Numbered from the stretch's first letter, positions 1 through 5,476 are shown. The stretch is 5,943 nt of DNA from JAYSFC01 sp041913505 (GCA_041913505.1 JAYSFC010000167.1:1-5943); one strand, 5' to 3'. Translations and numbers: made by a program. Notes: generated from the letters alone by a model not told the origin.

Positions 1-838
<838 letters not shown>

Positions 839-848
839 GGTGTAGAAA

Positions 849-853
849 CCTCC
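849..853 (-). promoter_or_regulatory. clpB ribosome binding site
   Basis: GGAGG on the minus strand, ten bases before the ATG at 838. It supports that ATG as the start of clpB over any upstream codon. Confidence 0.7.
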
Positions 854-863
854 AACTTCCCGC

Positions 864-893
864 TACCTAAGGCTGGATACCCATGATTTCAAG
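864..893 (-). promoter_or_regulatory. Putative heat-shock (sigma-32) promoter of clpB
   Basis: On the minus strand a perfect match to the sigma-32 -35 consensus, CTTGAAA (893..887), is followed after 14 bases by CCTTAGGTA (872..864). The latter is a partial match (5 of 9) to the -10 consensus CCCCATtTA. The predicted start point falls near 857, giving a leader of about 20 bases that still contains the GGAGG site. Heat-shock control of clpB through sigma-32 is established in E. coli. Its use here is inferred from the motif and position; the -10 is weak. Confidence 0.55.
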
Positions 894-961
894 CAGTTTG
901 CACGCAAAAGAGCTTGCACTGCATCAAACCCGGCTGCACACAAGCCGCTGGTTCGCGCTAC

Positions 962-1444
962 TCAGCCCGCCATAGGCGGGGCAGATATGCCCCAGCGCGC
1001 CAGCGCCGCGTCATCGCTCACGCGTGCATCCACCCAGCGTGCGCCCTGCGGCGTCTGCTCCTTTTTCCAGAACGGCGCCTGGGTCTTGAGGTAGTCCATG
1101 AGGAATTCGCAGGCCTGGAAGCTCTCGCCCCGGTGGGCCGAGGTCACGGCCACGAACACGATCTGGTCCAGCGGCTGCAACAGCCCCACGCGGTGGATCA
1201 CGCGCACGCCGTAGAGGTCGAAGCGGCGAAAGGCTTCGTCCACCATGGCCTCGATCGACTTCTCCGTCATGCCGGGGTAGTGCTCCAGCTCCATCGAGGC
1301 AATGCTGTCGCCGTCGTTGCGGTCACGCACCGTTCCCACGAAGCAGCACACGGCGCCCACGCGCCCATCGTGCGCGCGCAAGGCCGCCAGTTCGGCGGAG
1401 ACATCGAAATCCTGGGTCTGGATGGAAACACGCGGCAAGCTCAT
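962..1444 (-). CDS. moaE: Molybdopterin synthase catalytic (large) subunit MoaE
   Basis: MoaE pairs with thiocarboxylated MoaD to form molybdopterin synthase, which puts two sulfurs into cyclic pyranopterin monophosphate in molybdenum cofactor synthesis. The 160-residue product is close to the usual ~150. Recognisable blocks are the VGAVCCFVGTVRDRN strand and loop at 29-43 (Arg40), MELEHYPGMTEKSI at 51-64, the AHRGESFQACEFLMDYLK block at 103-120, and APFWKKE at 123-129. Lys120 and Lys127 align with the catalytic lysines of E. coli MoaE (Lys119 and Lys126). I chose the ATG at 1444 because the family usually begins here and GGAGA lies 11 bases upstream. An in-frame ATG at 1504 would add 20 atypical residues. 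The gene runs toward clpB, 123 bases away, but is separated from moaD by about 1.8 kb of opposite-strand genes. Confidence 0.95.
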   Translation of the reverse strand: MSLPRVSIQTQDFDVSAELAALRAHDGRVGAVCCFVGTVRDRNDGDSIASMELEHYPGMTEKSIEAMVDEAFRRFDLYGVRVIHRVGLLQPLDQIVFVAVTSAHRGESFQACEFLMDYLKTQAPFWKKEQTPQGARWVDARVSDDAALARWGISAPPMAG

Positions 1445-1455
1445 GGTGCTATTTT

Positions 1456-1460
1456 TCTCC
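1456..1460 (-). promoter_or_regulatory. moaE ribosome binding site that favours the internal start
   Basis: GGAGA on the minus strand, 11 bases before the ATG at 1444. The spacing is somewhat long. It still favours 1444 over the in-frame ATG at 1504, which would otherwise extend MoaE with a segment unlike the family. Confidence 0.5.
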
Positions 1461-1557
1461 GAAATCGGCGGTTTTCCGGCCGGCAAAAGCGAGCGGAAAG
1501 CCATTGTCGCTACGATTTCGCCTTTATCCCCCGCGCAGCAATCCCCTCGCCCCCTCC

Positions 1558-1812
1558 ATGGCCACCCAGAGCATCACTACCGACGCGTACAAGCTGTTTC
1601 CGTCGCCACGCAACCAGCACCGCATCGTGTTCGAGCACCAGAGCTTCGTGCCCTACCCCTATGCGCTCATCGATCTGCTAAGCTTCGACCTGGCGGGCCG
1701 CTACAGCCTCTTCGCAGCCTGCCGACTGGCGGACATGAAGCAGGGGCAGCTCGTGAGCTTCGAGCTGCCCGAGGATCAAGCCCGGTTCGAACGCCTGTTC
1801 GTGCCCGACTGA
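1558..1812 (+). CDS. Small uncharacterised protein (84 aa)
   Basis: I do not recognise this family. The product (starts MATQSITTDAYKLFPS, ends RFERLFVPD) is soluble, with no signal peptide, membrane segment, cysteine cluster or nucleotide-binding motif. It is rich in aromatic residues (VFEHQSFVPYPYALIDLLSF at 24-43), which suggests a compact beta-containing fold. The C-terminal QLVSFELPEDQARFERLF (64-81) looks like a strand followed by a helix. I favour the ATG at 1558. A TTG at 1504 in the same frame would give 102 residues, but the extra 18 are proline/arginine rich and look like translated spacer. No good Shine-Dalgarno precedes either start. The 5-base gap to the next gene suggests a two-gene transcript divergent from moaE. 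Composition and frame argue for a real gene; the function is unknown. Confidence 0.65.
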   Translation: MATQSITTDAYKLFPSPRNQHRIVFEHQSFVPYPYALIDLLSFDLAGRYSLFAACRLADMKQGQLVSFELPEDQARFERLFVPD

Positions 1813-1817
1813 GCCCC

Positions 1818-2126
1818 ATGCAAGACGACAACCAGATTCTCGTCCCGCCCTCGTTCATCGCGCTGTACAGCGACGCGCGCGCACGCCTGCAGGCCCCCGC
1901 CAGCGAGGTGCGCGCGCGCTACGAGCTCTGCGAGGACCTCGCCAACCACCTCGTGGAGCACGCACAGACGCTCTACCACGTGCAGGCCCCGTCCGAAGCC
2001 GAGATCCTGCGGCGTATCCACGCGGGCCTCGCGGGCCCCGATTCAGGCGTGACGCCCCCGGAAGCCTTCTGGATCACCAACCGCCTGGCCGAGCTGCTGC
2101 AGTGGCAGTGTCCCGCGCTGCCCTGA
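1818..2126 (+). CDS. Small uncharacterised helical protein (102 aa)
   Basis: The 102-residue product begins MQDDNQILVPPSFIALYSDA and carries the block ARYELCEDLANHLVEHAQTL at 33-52, then SEAEILRRIHAGL (59-71) and AFWITNRLAELLQW (83-96). It appears mostly helical and soluble. From memory, a family of ~100-residue Comamonadaceae proteins with the pattern DDxQI.(V/I)PxSF(I/M)AL...ARYE.CEDLA and a C-terminal RRLAELL is often labelled 'ATPase with chaperone activity'. I see no Walker A, Walker B or AAA motif, so I would not carry over that function. The start at 1818 lies 5 bases after the stop of the 84-aa gene, with no clear Shine-Dalgarno, so translational coupling is possible. The gene is intact. 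Family resemblance is moderately sure; function is unknown. Confidence 0.75.
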   Translation: MQDDNQILVPPSFIALYSDARARLQAPASEVRARYELCEDLANHLVEHAQTLYHVQAPSEAEILRRIHAGLAGPDSGVTPPEAFWITNRLAELLQWQCPALP

Positions 2127-2133
2127 CACCCGC

Positions 2134-2139
2134 TACACT
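2134..2139 (+). promoter_or_regulatory. Possible -10 element for the dapA-like leader
   Basis: TACACT matches the sigma-70 -10 consensus TATAAT at four of six positions. The first A of an ATG (2146) falls where transcription would be expected to begin, so a leaderless transcript is possible. I see no good -35 hexamer about 17 bases upstream. Weak, positional evidence only. Confidence 0.3.
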
Positions 2140-2145
2140 GTCGTG

Positions 2146-2235
2146 ATGCCTTCACGCCTTGCCTTCGCCCGCCGTGCTGCCTCCGTGGCGGCCCTGGCGT
2201 GCGTGGGTAAAGCCCAAAAACCCCAGCTCATCTGA
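2146..2235 (+). CDS. Possible 29-codon leader ORF upstream of the dapA-like gene
   Basis: An ATG at 2146 opens 29 codons ending at the TGA at 2233-2235. The peptide begins MPSRLAFARRAASVAALACV, then GKAQKPQLI. The N-terminal half looks like a positively charged start plus an alanine-rich hydrophobic stretch. It has no proper lipobox, because the leucine is at -2 of the cysteine. There is no Shine-Dalgarno, but a -10-like TACACT ends seven bases before the ATG, so leaderless translation is conceivable. The stop lies inside the left arm of one stem and 9 bases before a 10-bp hairpin. It could be a regulatory leader peptide (two lysines, at 22 and 25), the remnant 5' end of a decayed gene, or chance. 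Confidence 0.25.
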   Translation: MPSRLAFARRAASVAALACVGKAQKPQLI

Positions 2236-2244
2236 CCGGAGCTG

Positions 2245-2273
2245 CGGTTCCGTCCGGATGAGCGACGGAACCG
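2245..2273 (+). repeat. Perfect 10-bp inverted repeat in the dapA-like leader, with a competing stem
   Basis: The arms CGGTTCCGTC (2245-2254) and GACGGAACCG (2264-2273) pair perfectly around a 9-base loop. A second possible stem pairs CTCATC (2227-2232) with GATGAG (2257-2262), and CGGA (2237-2240) with TCCG (2253-2256). It shares bases with the first stem, so the two cannot both form. No U-tract directly follows the 10-bp hairpin, so it is not a standard intrinsic terminator on the plus strand. It could be an RNA regulatory switch or a protein-binding palindrome. Confidence 0.6.
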
Positions 2274-2297
2274 ACAGGCACGACCCCACCCGTTTTC

Positions 2298-2368
2298 CCT
2301 TTCATCGAGCCCCGAGGCCCCGAGCACACGCCGGCCGGTTCATTTCCCGGTCGCTTGCCCTTGAAAGG
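2298..2368 (+). promoter_or_regulatory. Possible Shine-Dalgarno-sequestering pairing
   Basis: CCTTTCA (2298-2304) is the exact reverse complement of TGAAAGG (2362-2368), which contains most of the ribosome binding site of the dapA-like gene. The 57-base interval between holds a tandem GCCCCGAG duplication (2309-2316, 2317-2324) and the palindrome CCGGCCGG (2331-2338). If the arms pair in the mRNA, initiation would be reduced. A 7-bp match over this distance could be chance. Confidence 0.3.
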
Positions 2369-2369
2369 A
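2364..2369 (+). promoter_or_regulatory. Ribosome binding site of the dapA-like gene
   Basis: AAAGGA lies nine bases before the ATG at 2379. It decides that start over the in-frame TTG at 2355, which would place the ribosome binding site inside the coding sequence. Confidence 0.7.
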
Positions 2370-2378
2370 CGAAAACCC

Positions 2379-3281
2379 ATGACAGCACCCCAACCCCGCG
2401 GCGGATTCTCCGGCCTGTGGGTTCCCCTCGTTACGCCCTTCGATAACAACGGTGCCGTCGACCACGCGGCGCTGCGCGCCCTGGTGCTGCGGCTGCGCGC
2501 CAGCGGCGCCACAGGCCTGGTCGTGTGCGGCTCGACGGGTGAAGCCGCCGCGCTCGACGCGGCCGAGCAGGATGCCGTGCTCGATACCGTGCTCGCCGCA
2601 GCCCCCGGCCTGCCCGTGGCCATGGGCCTGTCGGGCTACCACCTGGGCCATGTGCTGGAGCGCGTGCGCAGCTGGAACGCGCGGCCCCTGGCCGGCCTGC
2701 TGGTGCCCGCGCCGCACTACATCCGCCCTTCGCAAGCGGGCCTGCAGTACTGGTTCCGCGCGATTGCCGATGCCAGCGCCCACCCGTTGATCGTCTACGA
2801 CATCCCCTACCGCACGGGTGCCACGCTGGAGCTGGCCACGCTGCGCACGCTGGCGCAGCACCCGCGTATCCGCGCAATCAAGGACTGCGGCGGTGATGCG
2901 GCCAAGACCCAGGCACTCATCGCCGACGGCCGGCTGCAGGTGCTCGCGGGCGAGGACGCGCAGATCCTGTCCACGCTGGCCCTGGGGGGCTGCGGCGCCA
3001 TTGCCGCCAGCGCGCACTGGCAGCCCGCGTGCTTCGCCGAAGTGGTACGTTGCATGGCCGAGGGCAACCTGCCGCGCGCCCGGGCACTGTGGCAGGCCCT
3101 GGCGCCGGTGGTGGAGGCCTGCTTTGCCGAGCCGAACCCCGCCCCCATGAAGGCACTGCTCGCGCAACAGGGAGAAATGGCGCCAGGCCTGCGCGCGCCC
3201 ATGGAGCCCGCCAGCGCGGCGCTGTCCGGGCGCATCGCTGCCCTCGCGGCCGCGCAAGAGGCAGCGCTCAGCCGCCTGTGA
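2379..3281 (+). CDS. DapA-family (dihydrodipicolinate synthase-like) class I aldolase
   Basis: The 300-residue product is a cytoplasmic TIM-barrel enzyme that forms a Schiff base with pyruvate. DapA itself condenses pyruvate with aspartate semialdehyde in lysine and diaminopimelate synthesis. Visible family marks are LWVPLVTPF (13-21), GSTGEA at 51-56, PAPHYIRPSQ at 110-119 (Tyr114 aligns with E. coli Tyr107), YDIPYRTG at 140-147 (Tyr140 aligns with Tyr133, Arg145 with Arg138), the Schiff-base lysine Lys168 in IRAIKDCGGD, AGEDA (190-194), and NPAPMKALL at 253-261. The length is that of a complete enzyme. Arg145 favours a DapA-type substrate, but Ser52 replaces the Thr44 position of E. coli and His113 replaces Tyr106. 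It may therefore be a paralogue with another substrate, so I withhold the symbol. It lies opposite to the molybdenum genes and overlaps the 3' end of moaD by 14 bases. Its 5' region has unusual structure. Confidence 0.9.
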   Translation: MTAPQPRGGFSGLWVPLVTPFDNNGAVDHAALRALVLRLRASGATGLVVCGSTGEAAALDAAEQDAVLDTVLAAAPGLPVAMGLSGYHLGHVLERVRSWNARPLAGLLVPAPHYIRPSQAGLQYWFRAIADASAHPLIVYDIPYRTGATLELATLRTLAQHPRIRAIKDCGGDAAKTQALIADGRLQVLAGEDAQILSTLALGGCGAIAASAHWQPACFAEVVRCMAEGNLPRARALWQALAPVVEACFAEPNPAPMKALLAQQGEMAPGLRAPMEPASAALSGRIAALAAAQEAALSRL

Positions 3282-3522
3282 CGGGAGGGAAGAAGGCCAC
3301 CTCGGCGCCCTCGGCAAGGGAGGCCTCTTCGCCCACCATCACCTGGTCGAGCGCCATGCGCACGGCCTTGCCGCGCGCGAGGCTGGCGGCATGGGCGCCG
3401 CCGCGCGCGATGAGCTCGTCGCGCAGCGCACCCAGCGTGGCGGCCGAGGTGTCGAGCACCTCGCTGCCTTGGCCCACGGCCTCGCGGATCGAGGCGAAGT
3501 AACGCACCGTGATCTTTTTCAT
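3268..3522 (-). CDS. moaD: Molybdopterin synthase sulfur carrier (small) subunit MoaD
   Basis: MoaD is the ubiquitin-like sulfur donor of molybdopterin synthase. Its C-terminal glycine is adenylated and thiocarboxylated (by MoeB and a sulfurtransferase), then inserts into MoaE. The 84-residue product has the expected N-terminal strand MKKITVRYFASIREAVG (1-17), a central TLGALRDELIARG helix (29-41), MVGEEASLAEGAEVAFFPPVTGG (62-84), and ends in the required Gly83-Gly84. The start is the ATG at 3522. The sequence in front has no convincing Shine-Dalgarno and is a GC-rich palindromic repeat. The stop of a 28-codon ORF overlaps this ATG as ATGA. The last codons overlap, on the opposite strand, the end of the dapA-like gene. 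MoaD probably belongs to the thrC-mobB-moeA transcript. Confidence 0.95.
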   Translation of the reverse strand: MKKITVRYFASIREAVGQGSEVLDTSAATLGALRDELIARGGAHAASLARGKAVRMALDQVMVGEEASLAEGAEVAFFPPVTGG

Positions 3523-3605
3523 CGCCGGGCCGCCCCAGGATGAAAAGCGGCCCCCTCGGGGGTCAGCGGCCACACCACGTGGGGAGCGTTGGGGGTATTT
3601 CTCAT
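3519..3605 (-). CDS. 28-codon linker ORF between moeA and moaD
   Basis: The ATG at 3605 overlaps the moeA stop as ATGA. The frame runs 28 codons (begins MRNTPNAPHVVWPLTPE, ends GAARR) and stops at a TGA that overlaps the moaD ATG, again as ATGA. GGAG inside the moeA tail (3617..3614) lies eight bases before its ATG, a better ribosome binding site than anything in front of moaD. It could carry ribosomes from moeA to moaD. The peptide has no recognisable domain, and the DNA is a palindromic intergenic repeat, so the ORF may be a passive by-product of GC-rich sequence. Confidence 0.35.
   Translation of the reverse strand: MRNTPNAPHVVWPLTPEGAAFHPGAARR
3526..3598 (-). repeat. GC-rich palindromic intergenic element (Comamonadaceae-type, REP-like)
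   Basis: The spacer contains GGGCCGC (3527-3533) inverted as GCGGCCC (3547-3553), a C5-TC-G5 hairpin (3551-3562), a repeated GCGGCC (3547-3552, 3566-3571), and the palindrome CCACGTGG (near 3575-3582). It is flanked by a G-rich tract (3591-3595). From memory, its order of blocks matches a dispersed intergenic element common in Acidovorax and relatives (CCCCAACGCTCC, then CCCCCGAGGGGG, then CTGGGGCGGCCC on the minus strand). On the minus strand the hairpin is followed by only four Ts, so it is at best a weak terminator. Confidence 0.6.
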
Positions 3606-4834
3606 GACAGCAGCTCCGCGAACGGGATGTAGCGCACGGTGTCTCCCCGGGCGATGGTCTGGCCAGCGGGGTTGTCCACCACGCCATCGGCCCAGGCCGC
3701 CGAGGTGAGCACGCCCGAGCTCTGGTTGGCAAACAGCTCCAGCGTGCCGCCGGCCCCGTGGCGCACGCGCAGGAACTCGCGGCGCTTGTCGGCCCGGGGC
3801 CAGTCGAACCCGGCAGTGGCGGCCACCGCGCGAGGCGCCACATCGCGCACCCCCTGCAGACGCAGCAGGAACGGCCGCACGAGCAGCACGAAGGTCAAGA
3901 AGCTGGACACCGGGTTGCCCGGCAGCCCCATGAAATGCGCTCCGCCCGCGTGATTCTCCACGCGCCCATAGGCGAAGGGCTTGCCCGGCTTCATGGCGAT
4001 CTGCCACAGGTCCAGGCGGCCCAGCGATTCCACGGCGGGCTTGATGTGGTCTTCCTCGCCCACCGAGACGCCGCCGCTCGTGAGGATGAGGTCGTTGCCC
4101 TTCGCCGCCTCGCGCAGCGCGGCCACGGTGGCGTCGCGCCGGTCGGGCACGATGCCCAGGTCGCTCACCTCGCAGCCCAGGCGCAGCAGCAGGGCTCGCA
4201 GGAAGAAACGGTTGCTGTTGTAGATGGCGCCGGGTTTCATCTGCTCGGGCTGCACCTCGCCGGGCATGACGAGTTCGTCGCCCGTGGAGAACAACGCCAC
4301 GCGCGGCCTGCGCGCCACCGCCAGCTGGGCCAGCCCGATGCTCGCGGCCAGCCCCAGTTCGGCCGGCGTGAGGCGCGTGCCGGCCGCCAGCACCGTGGCG
4401 CCGCGCGTGATGTCCTCGCCCGAGCGGCGGATCCACTGGCCGGGCGCGGGCACGGTGTTCAAGCGAACGCGCTCGTCCGCCAGGGCCTCGCAATCCTCCT
4501 GCATGGCGATGGCGTCGGCCCCGGCAGGCACCGGAGCGCCCGTGAAGATGCGCGCCGCCGTGCCTGGCACAAGCGGCCCGCCGCTCGATCCCGCCGCGAT
4601 GCGCTGCGACACGGGCAGCTCCACGCCCGCTGCCGCGATGTCGGCGCTGCGCACGGCGTAGCCGTCCATCGCGCTGTTGTCCTGCGGGGGCACCTGCAGC
4701 GGCGAGATCGCATCGCGCAGCAGCACGCGGCCGTCGGCGTCGAACGTGGCCACGATGTCGCTGCCAGCCAGTGGCGTGGCCTGCGCGAGCAGGTCGGCCA
4801 GGGCGTCGTCGAGGGGTTTGAGCGGGGGGCGCAT
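3602..4834 (-). CDS. moeA: Molybdopterin molybdenumtransferase MoeA
   Basis: MoeA binds adenylylated molybdopterin and molybdate and releases molybdenum cofactor. The 410-residue length is typical. Motifs in order are QDNSAMDGYAV at 51-61, RIFTGAPVPAGADAIAMQED at 95-114, SGEDI (138-142), the central domain FSTGDELV at 182-189, IYNSNRF (204-210), LTSGGVSVGEEDHIK at 251-265, MKPGKPFAYG at 281-290, and GLPGNPVSSF at 303-312. Domain IV ends in RYIPFAELLS. I chose the ATG at 4834. GGAAG (4848..4844) lies nine bases upstream, the start sits 4 bases after the mobB stop, and upstream in-frame sequence overlaps mobB and does not resemble the family. The tight spacing implies one transcript with mobB. 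The stop overlaps the linker ORF that leads to moaD. Confidence 0.97.
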   Translation of the reverse strand: MRPPLKPLDDALADLLAQATPLAGSDIVATFDADGRVLLRDAISPLQVPPQDNSAMDGYAVRSADIAAAGVELPVSQRIAAGSSGGPLVPGTAARIFTGAPVPAGADAIAMQEDCEALADERVRLNTVPAPGQWIRRSGEDITRGATVLAAGTRLTPAELGLAASIGLAQLAVARRPRVALFSTGDELVMPGEVQPEQMKPGAIYNSNRFFLRALLLRLGCEVSDLGIVPDRRDATVAALREAAKGNDLILTSGGVSVGEEDHIKPAVESLGRLDLWQIAMKPGKPFAYGRVENHAGGAHFMGLPGNPVSSFLTFVLLVRPFLLRLQGVRDVAPRAVAATAGFDWPRADKRREFLRVRHGAGGTLELFANQSSGVLTSAAWADGVVDNPAGQTIARGDTVRYIPFAELLS

Positions 4835-4838
4835 GGCG

Positions 4839-5402
4839 TCAGGCTTCCGTGCAATGCGGTGCGGCATCCGCGCACCGGTAATCGAAGTATCCCGCGTTCG
4901 CCAGCAGCCAGTCGGCCAGCGCCGCGGGCGCGTTGAGGTCGAGCACCGGCCGCTGCGCGGGCTGCGGCAGGCGATCGGGCGCATCGGTGGCCACGGCCAC
5001 GATGAAGGCATCCGAGGGGTAGCGCACGGGCTTGGCCTGCCGGCCGGGCTCGGGCGCGCGCCAGACCTCGATCTTGGGCAGGTCGCTCTCCTTGAAGCCT
5101 TCGACGAGCACCCAGTCCACGCGTGGGTCCAGCTCGGCCAGCAATGCGTGCACGCTCGGCTCGGTGGGTTGCTCAAACTCGCGCATCAGCGCCAGGCGCC
5201 GGTCGGAGGCCACCACAACCTCGAACGCGCCGGCCTCGCGGTGGCGGAACGTGTCCTTGCCCGCATGGTCGATATCGAAGCTGTGGTGCGCATGCTTGAC
5301 CACCGACACGCGCAGGCCGCGCAGGCGCAACTCGGGGATGAGCTGCTCCACCAGCGTGGTCTTGCCGGACCCCGAGAACCCGGCAAAGCCGACAACCTTC
5401 AT
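4839..5402 (-). CDS. mobB: Molybdopterin-guanine dinucleotide biosynthesis adaptor MobB
   Basis: MobB is a GTP-binding P-loop protein that interacts with MobA and MoeA and helps form the guanine dinucleotide version of molybdenum cofactor. It is not strictly essential in E. coli. The 187-residue product starts MKVVGFAG and has Walker A GFSGSGKTT at 8-16, VVKHAHHSFDID (34-45), the family block DHAGKDTFRHREAGA at 45-59, and a Walker B-like WVLVEGFK at 97-104, followed by PKIEVWR (109-115). The C-terminal stretch after about 150 (LNAPAALADWLLANAGYFDYRC) is typical of proteobacterial MobB. GAAGGA (5414..5409) lies six bases before the ATG. It is first of the mobB-moeA pair. A mobA gene is not in the window. 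Confidence 0.95.
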   Translation of the reverse strand: MKVVGFAGFSGSGKTTLVEQLIPELRLRGLRVSVVKHAHHSFDIDHAGKDTFRHREAGAFEVVVASDRRLALMREFEQPTEPSVHALLAELDPRVDWVLVEGFKESDLPKIEVWRAPEPGRQAKPVRYPSDAFIVAVATDAPDRLPQPAQRPVLDLNAPAALADWLLANAGYFDYRCADAAPHCTEA

Positions 5403-5408
5403 TCCATG

Positions 5409-5414
5409 TCCTTC
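5409..5414 (-). promoter_or_regulatory. mobB ribosome binding site
   Basis: GAAGGA on the minus strand, six bases before the mobB ATG at 5402. An intervening ATG (5407..5405) opens only two codons, so the site marks 5402 as the real start. Confidence 0.6.
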
Positions 5415-5476
5415 AAACGCTATTCAAAGCATAGCTGCCCGTGCCCTGCTGACAAGCACTGGCCGCCTGTTTGGCC
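5411..5476 (-). repeat. Degenerate Comamonadaceae-type intergenic repeat between thrC and mobB
   Basis: Read on the plus strand, the spacer has the blocks CGCTATTCAAAGCATAGCTG, then ACAAGCACTGGCCGCCTGTT, then TGGCC. From memory this order (a TATAGCTGC block, an AAGCGCT block, then GGCC and TTGGCC) is that of a short repeat scattered between genes of Acidovorax, Rhodoferax and relatives. Its usual GCGCTT/AAGCGC stem is here reduced to GTGC (5441-5444) and GCAC (5456-5459). It may break thrC from mobB transcriptionally or be neutral. No promoter is evident. Confidence 0.5.

Noticed and set aside
966..980. CCCGCC-ATA-GGCGGG hairpin at the 3' end of moaE as a terminator
   Set aside because: It is inside the last codons of moaE with no T-run after it on the minus strand, so it is not a convincing intrinsic terminator.
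1445..1504. 20-residue N-terminal extension of moaE
   Set aside because: The segment does not resemble MoaE, and the internal ATG at 1444 gives the usual length and has GGAGA upstream.
1504..1528. Sigma-70 promoter TTGTCG / TTTATC for the small plus-strand genes
   Set aside because: Only 4 of 6 and 3 of 6 consensus matches, so it cannot be told from chance.
2206..2262. Intrinsic terminator after the 102-aa gene or on the minus strand (T5 near 2216-2220)
   Set aside because: On the plus strand no T-run follows a stem. On the minus strand the stem before the T5 run is short and bulged, and no minus-strand gene ends there.
2340..3317. 325-codon minus-strand open frame opposite the dapA-like gene
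   Set aside because: The plus strand has all family motifs; the antisense product is Gly/Arg/Ala/Gln-rich with no domain and would cover the end of moaD.
3758..4936. 392-codon plus-strand open frame opposite moeA and mobB
   Set aside because: Antisense shadow of moeA; composition is Arg/His/Ala/Gly-rich with no recognisable motif.
4835..5176. N-terminal extension of moeA to 5176
   Set aside because: It would overlap mobB in another frame and has no MoeA similarity. The ATG at 4834 has a good ribosome binding site and the normal family start.
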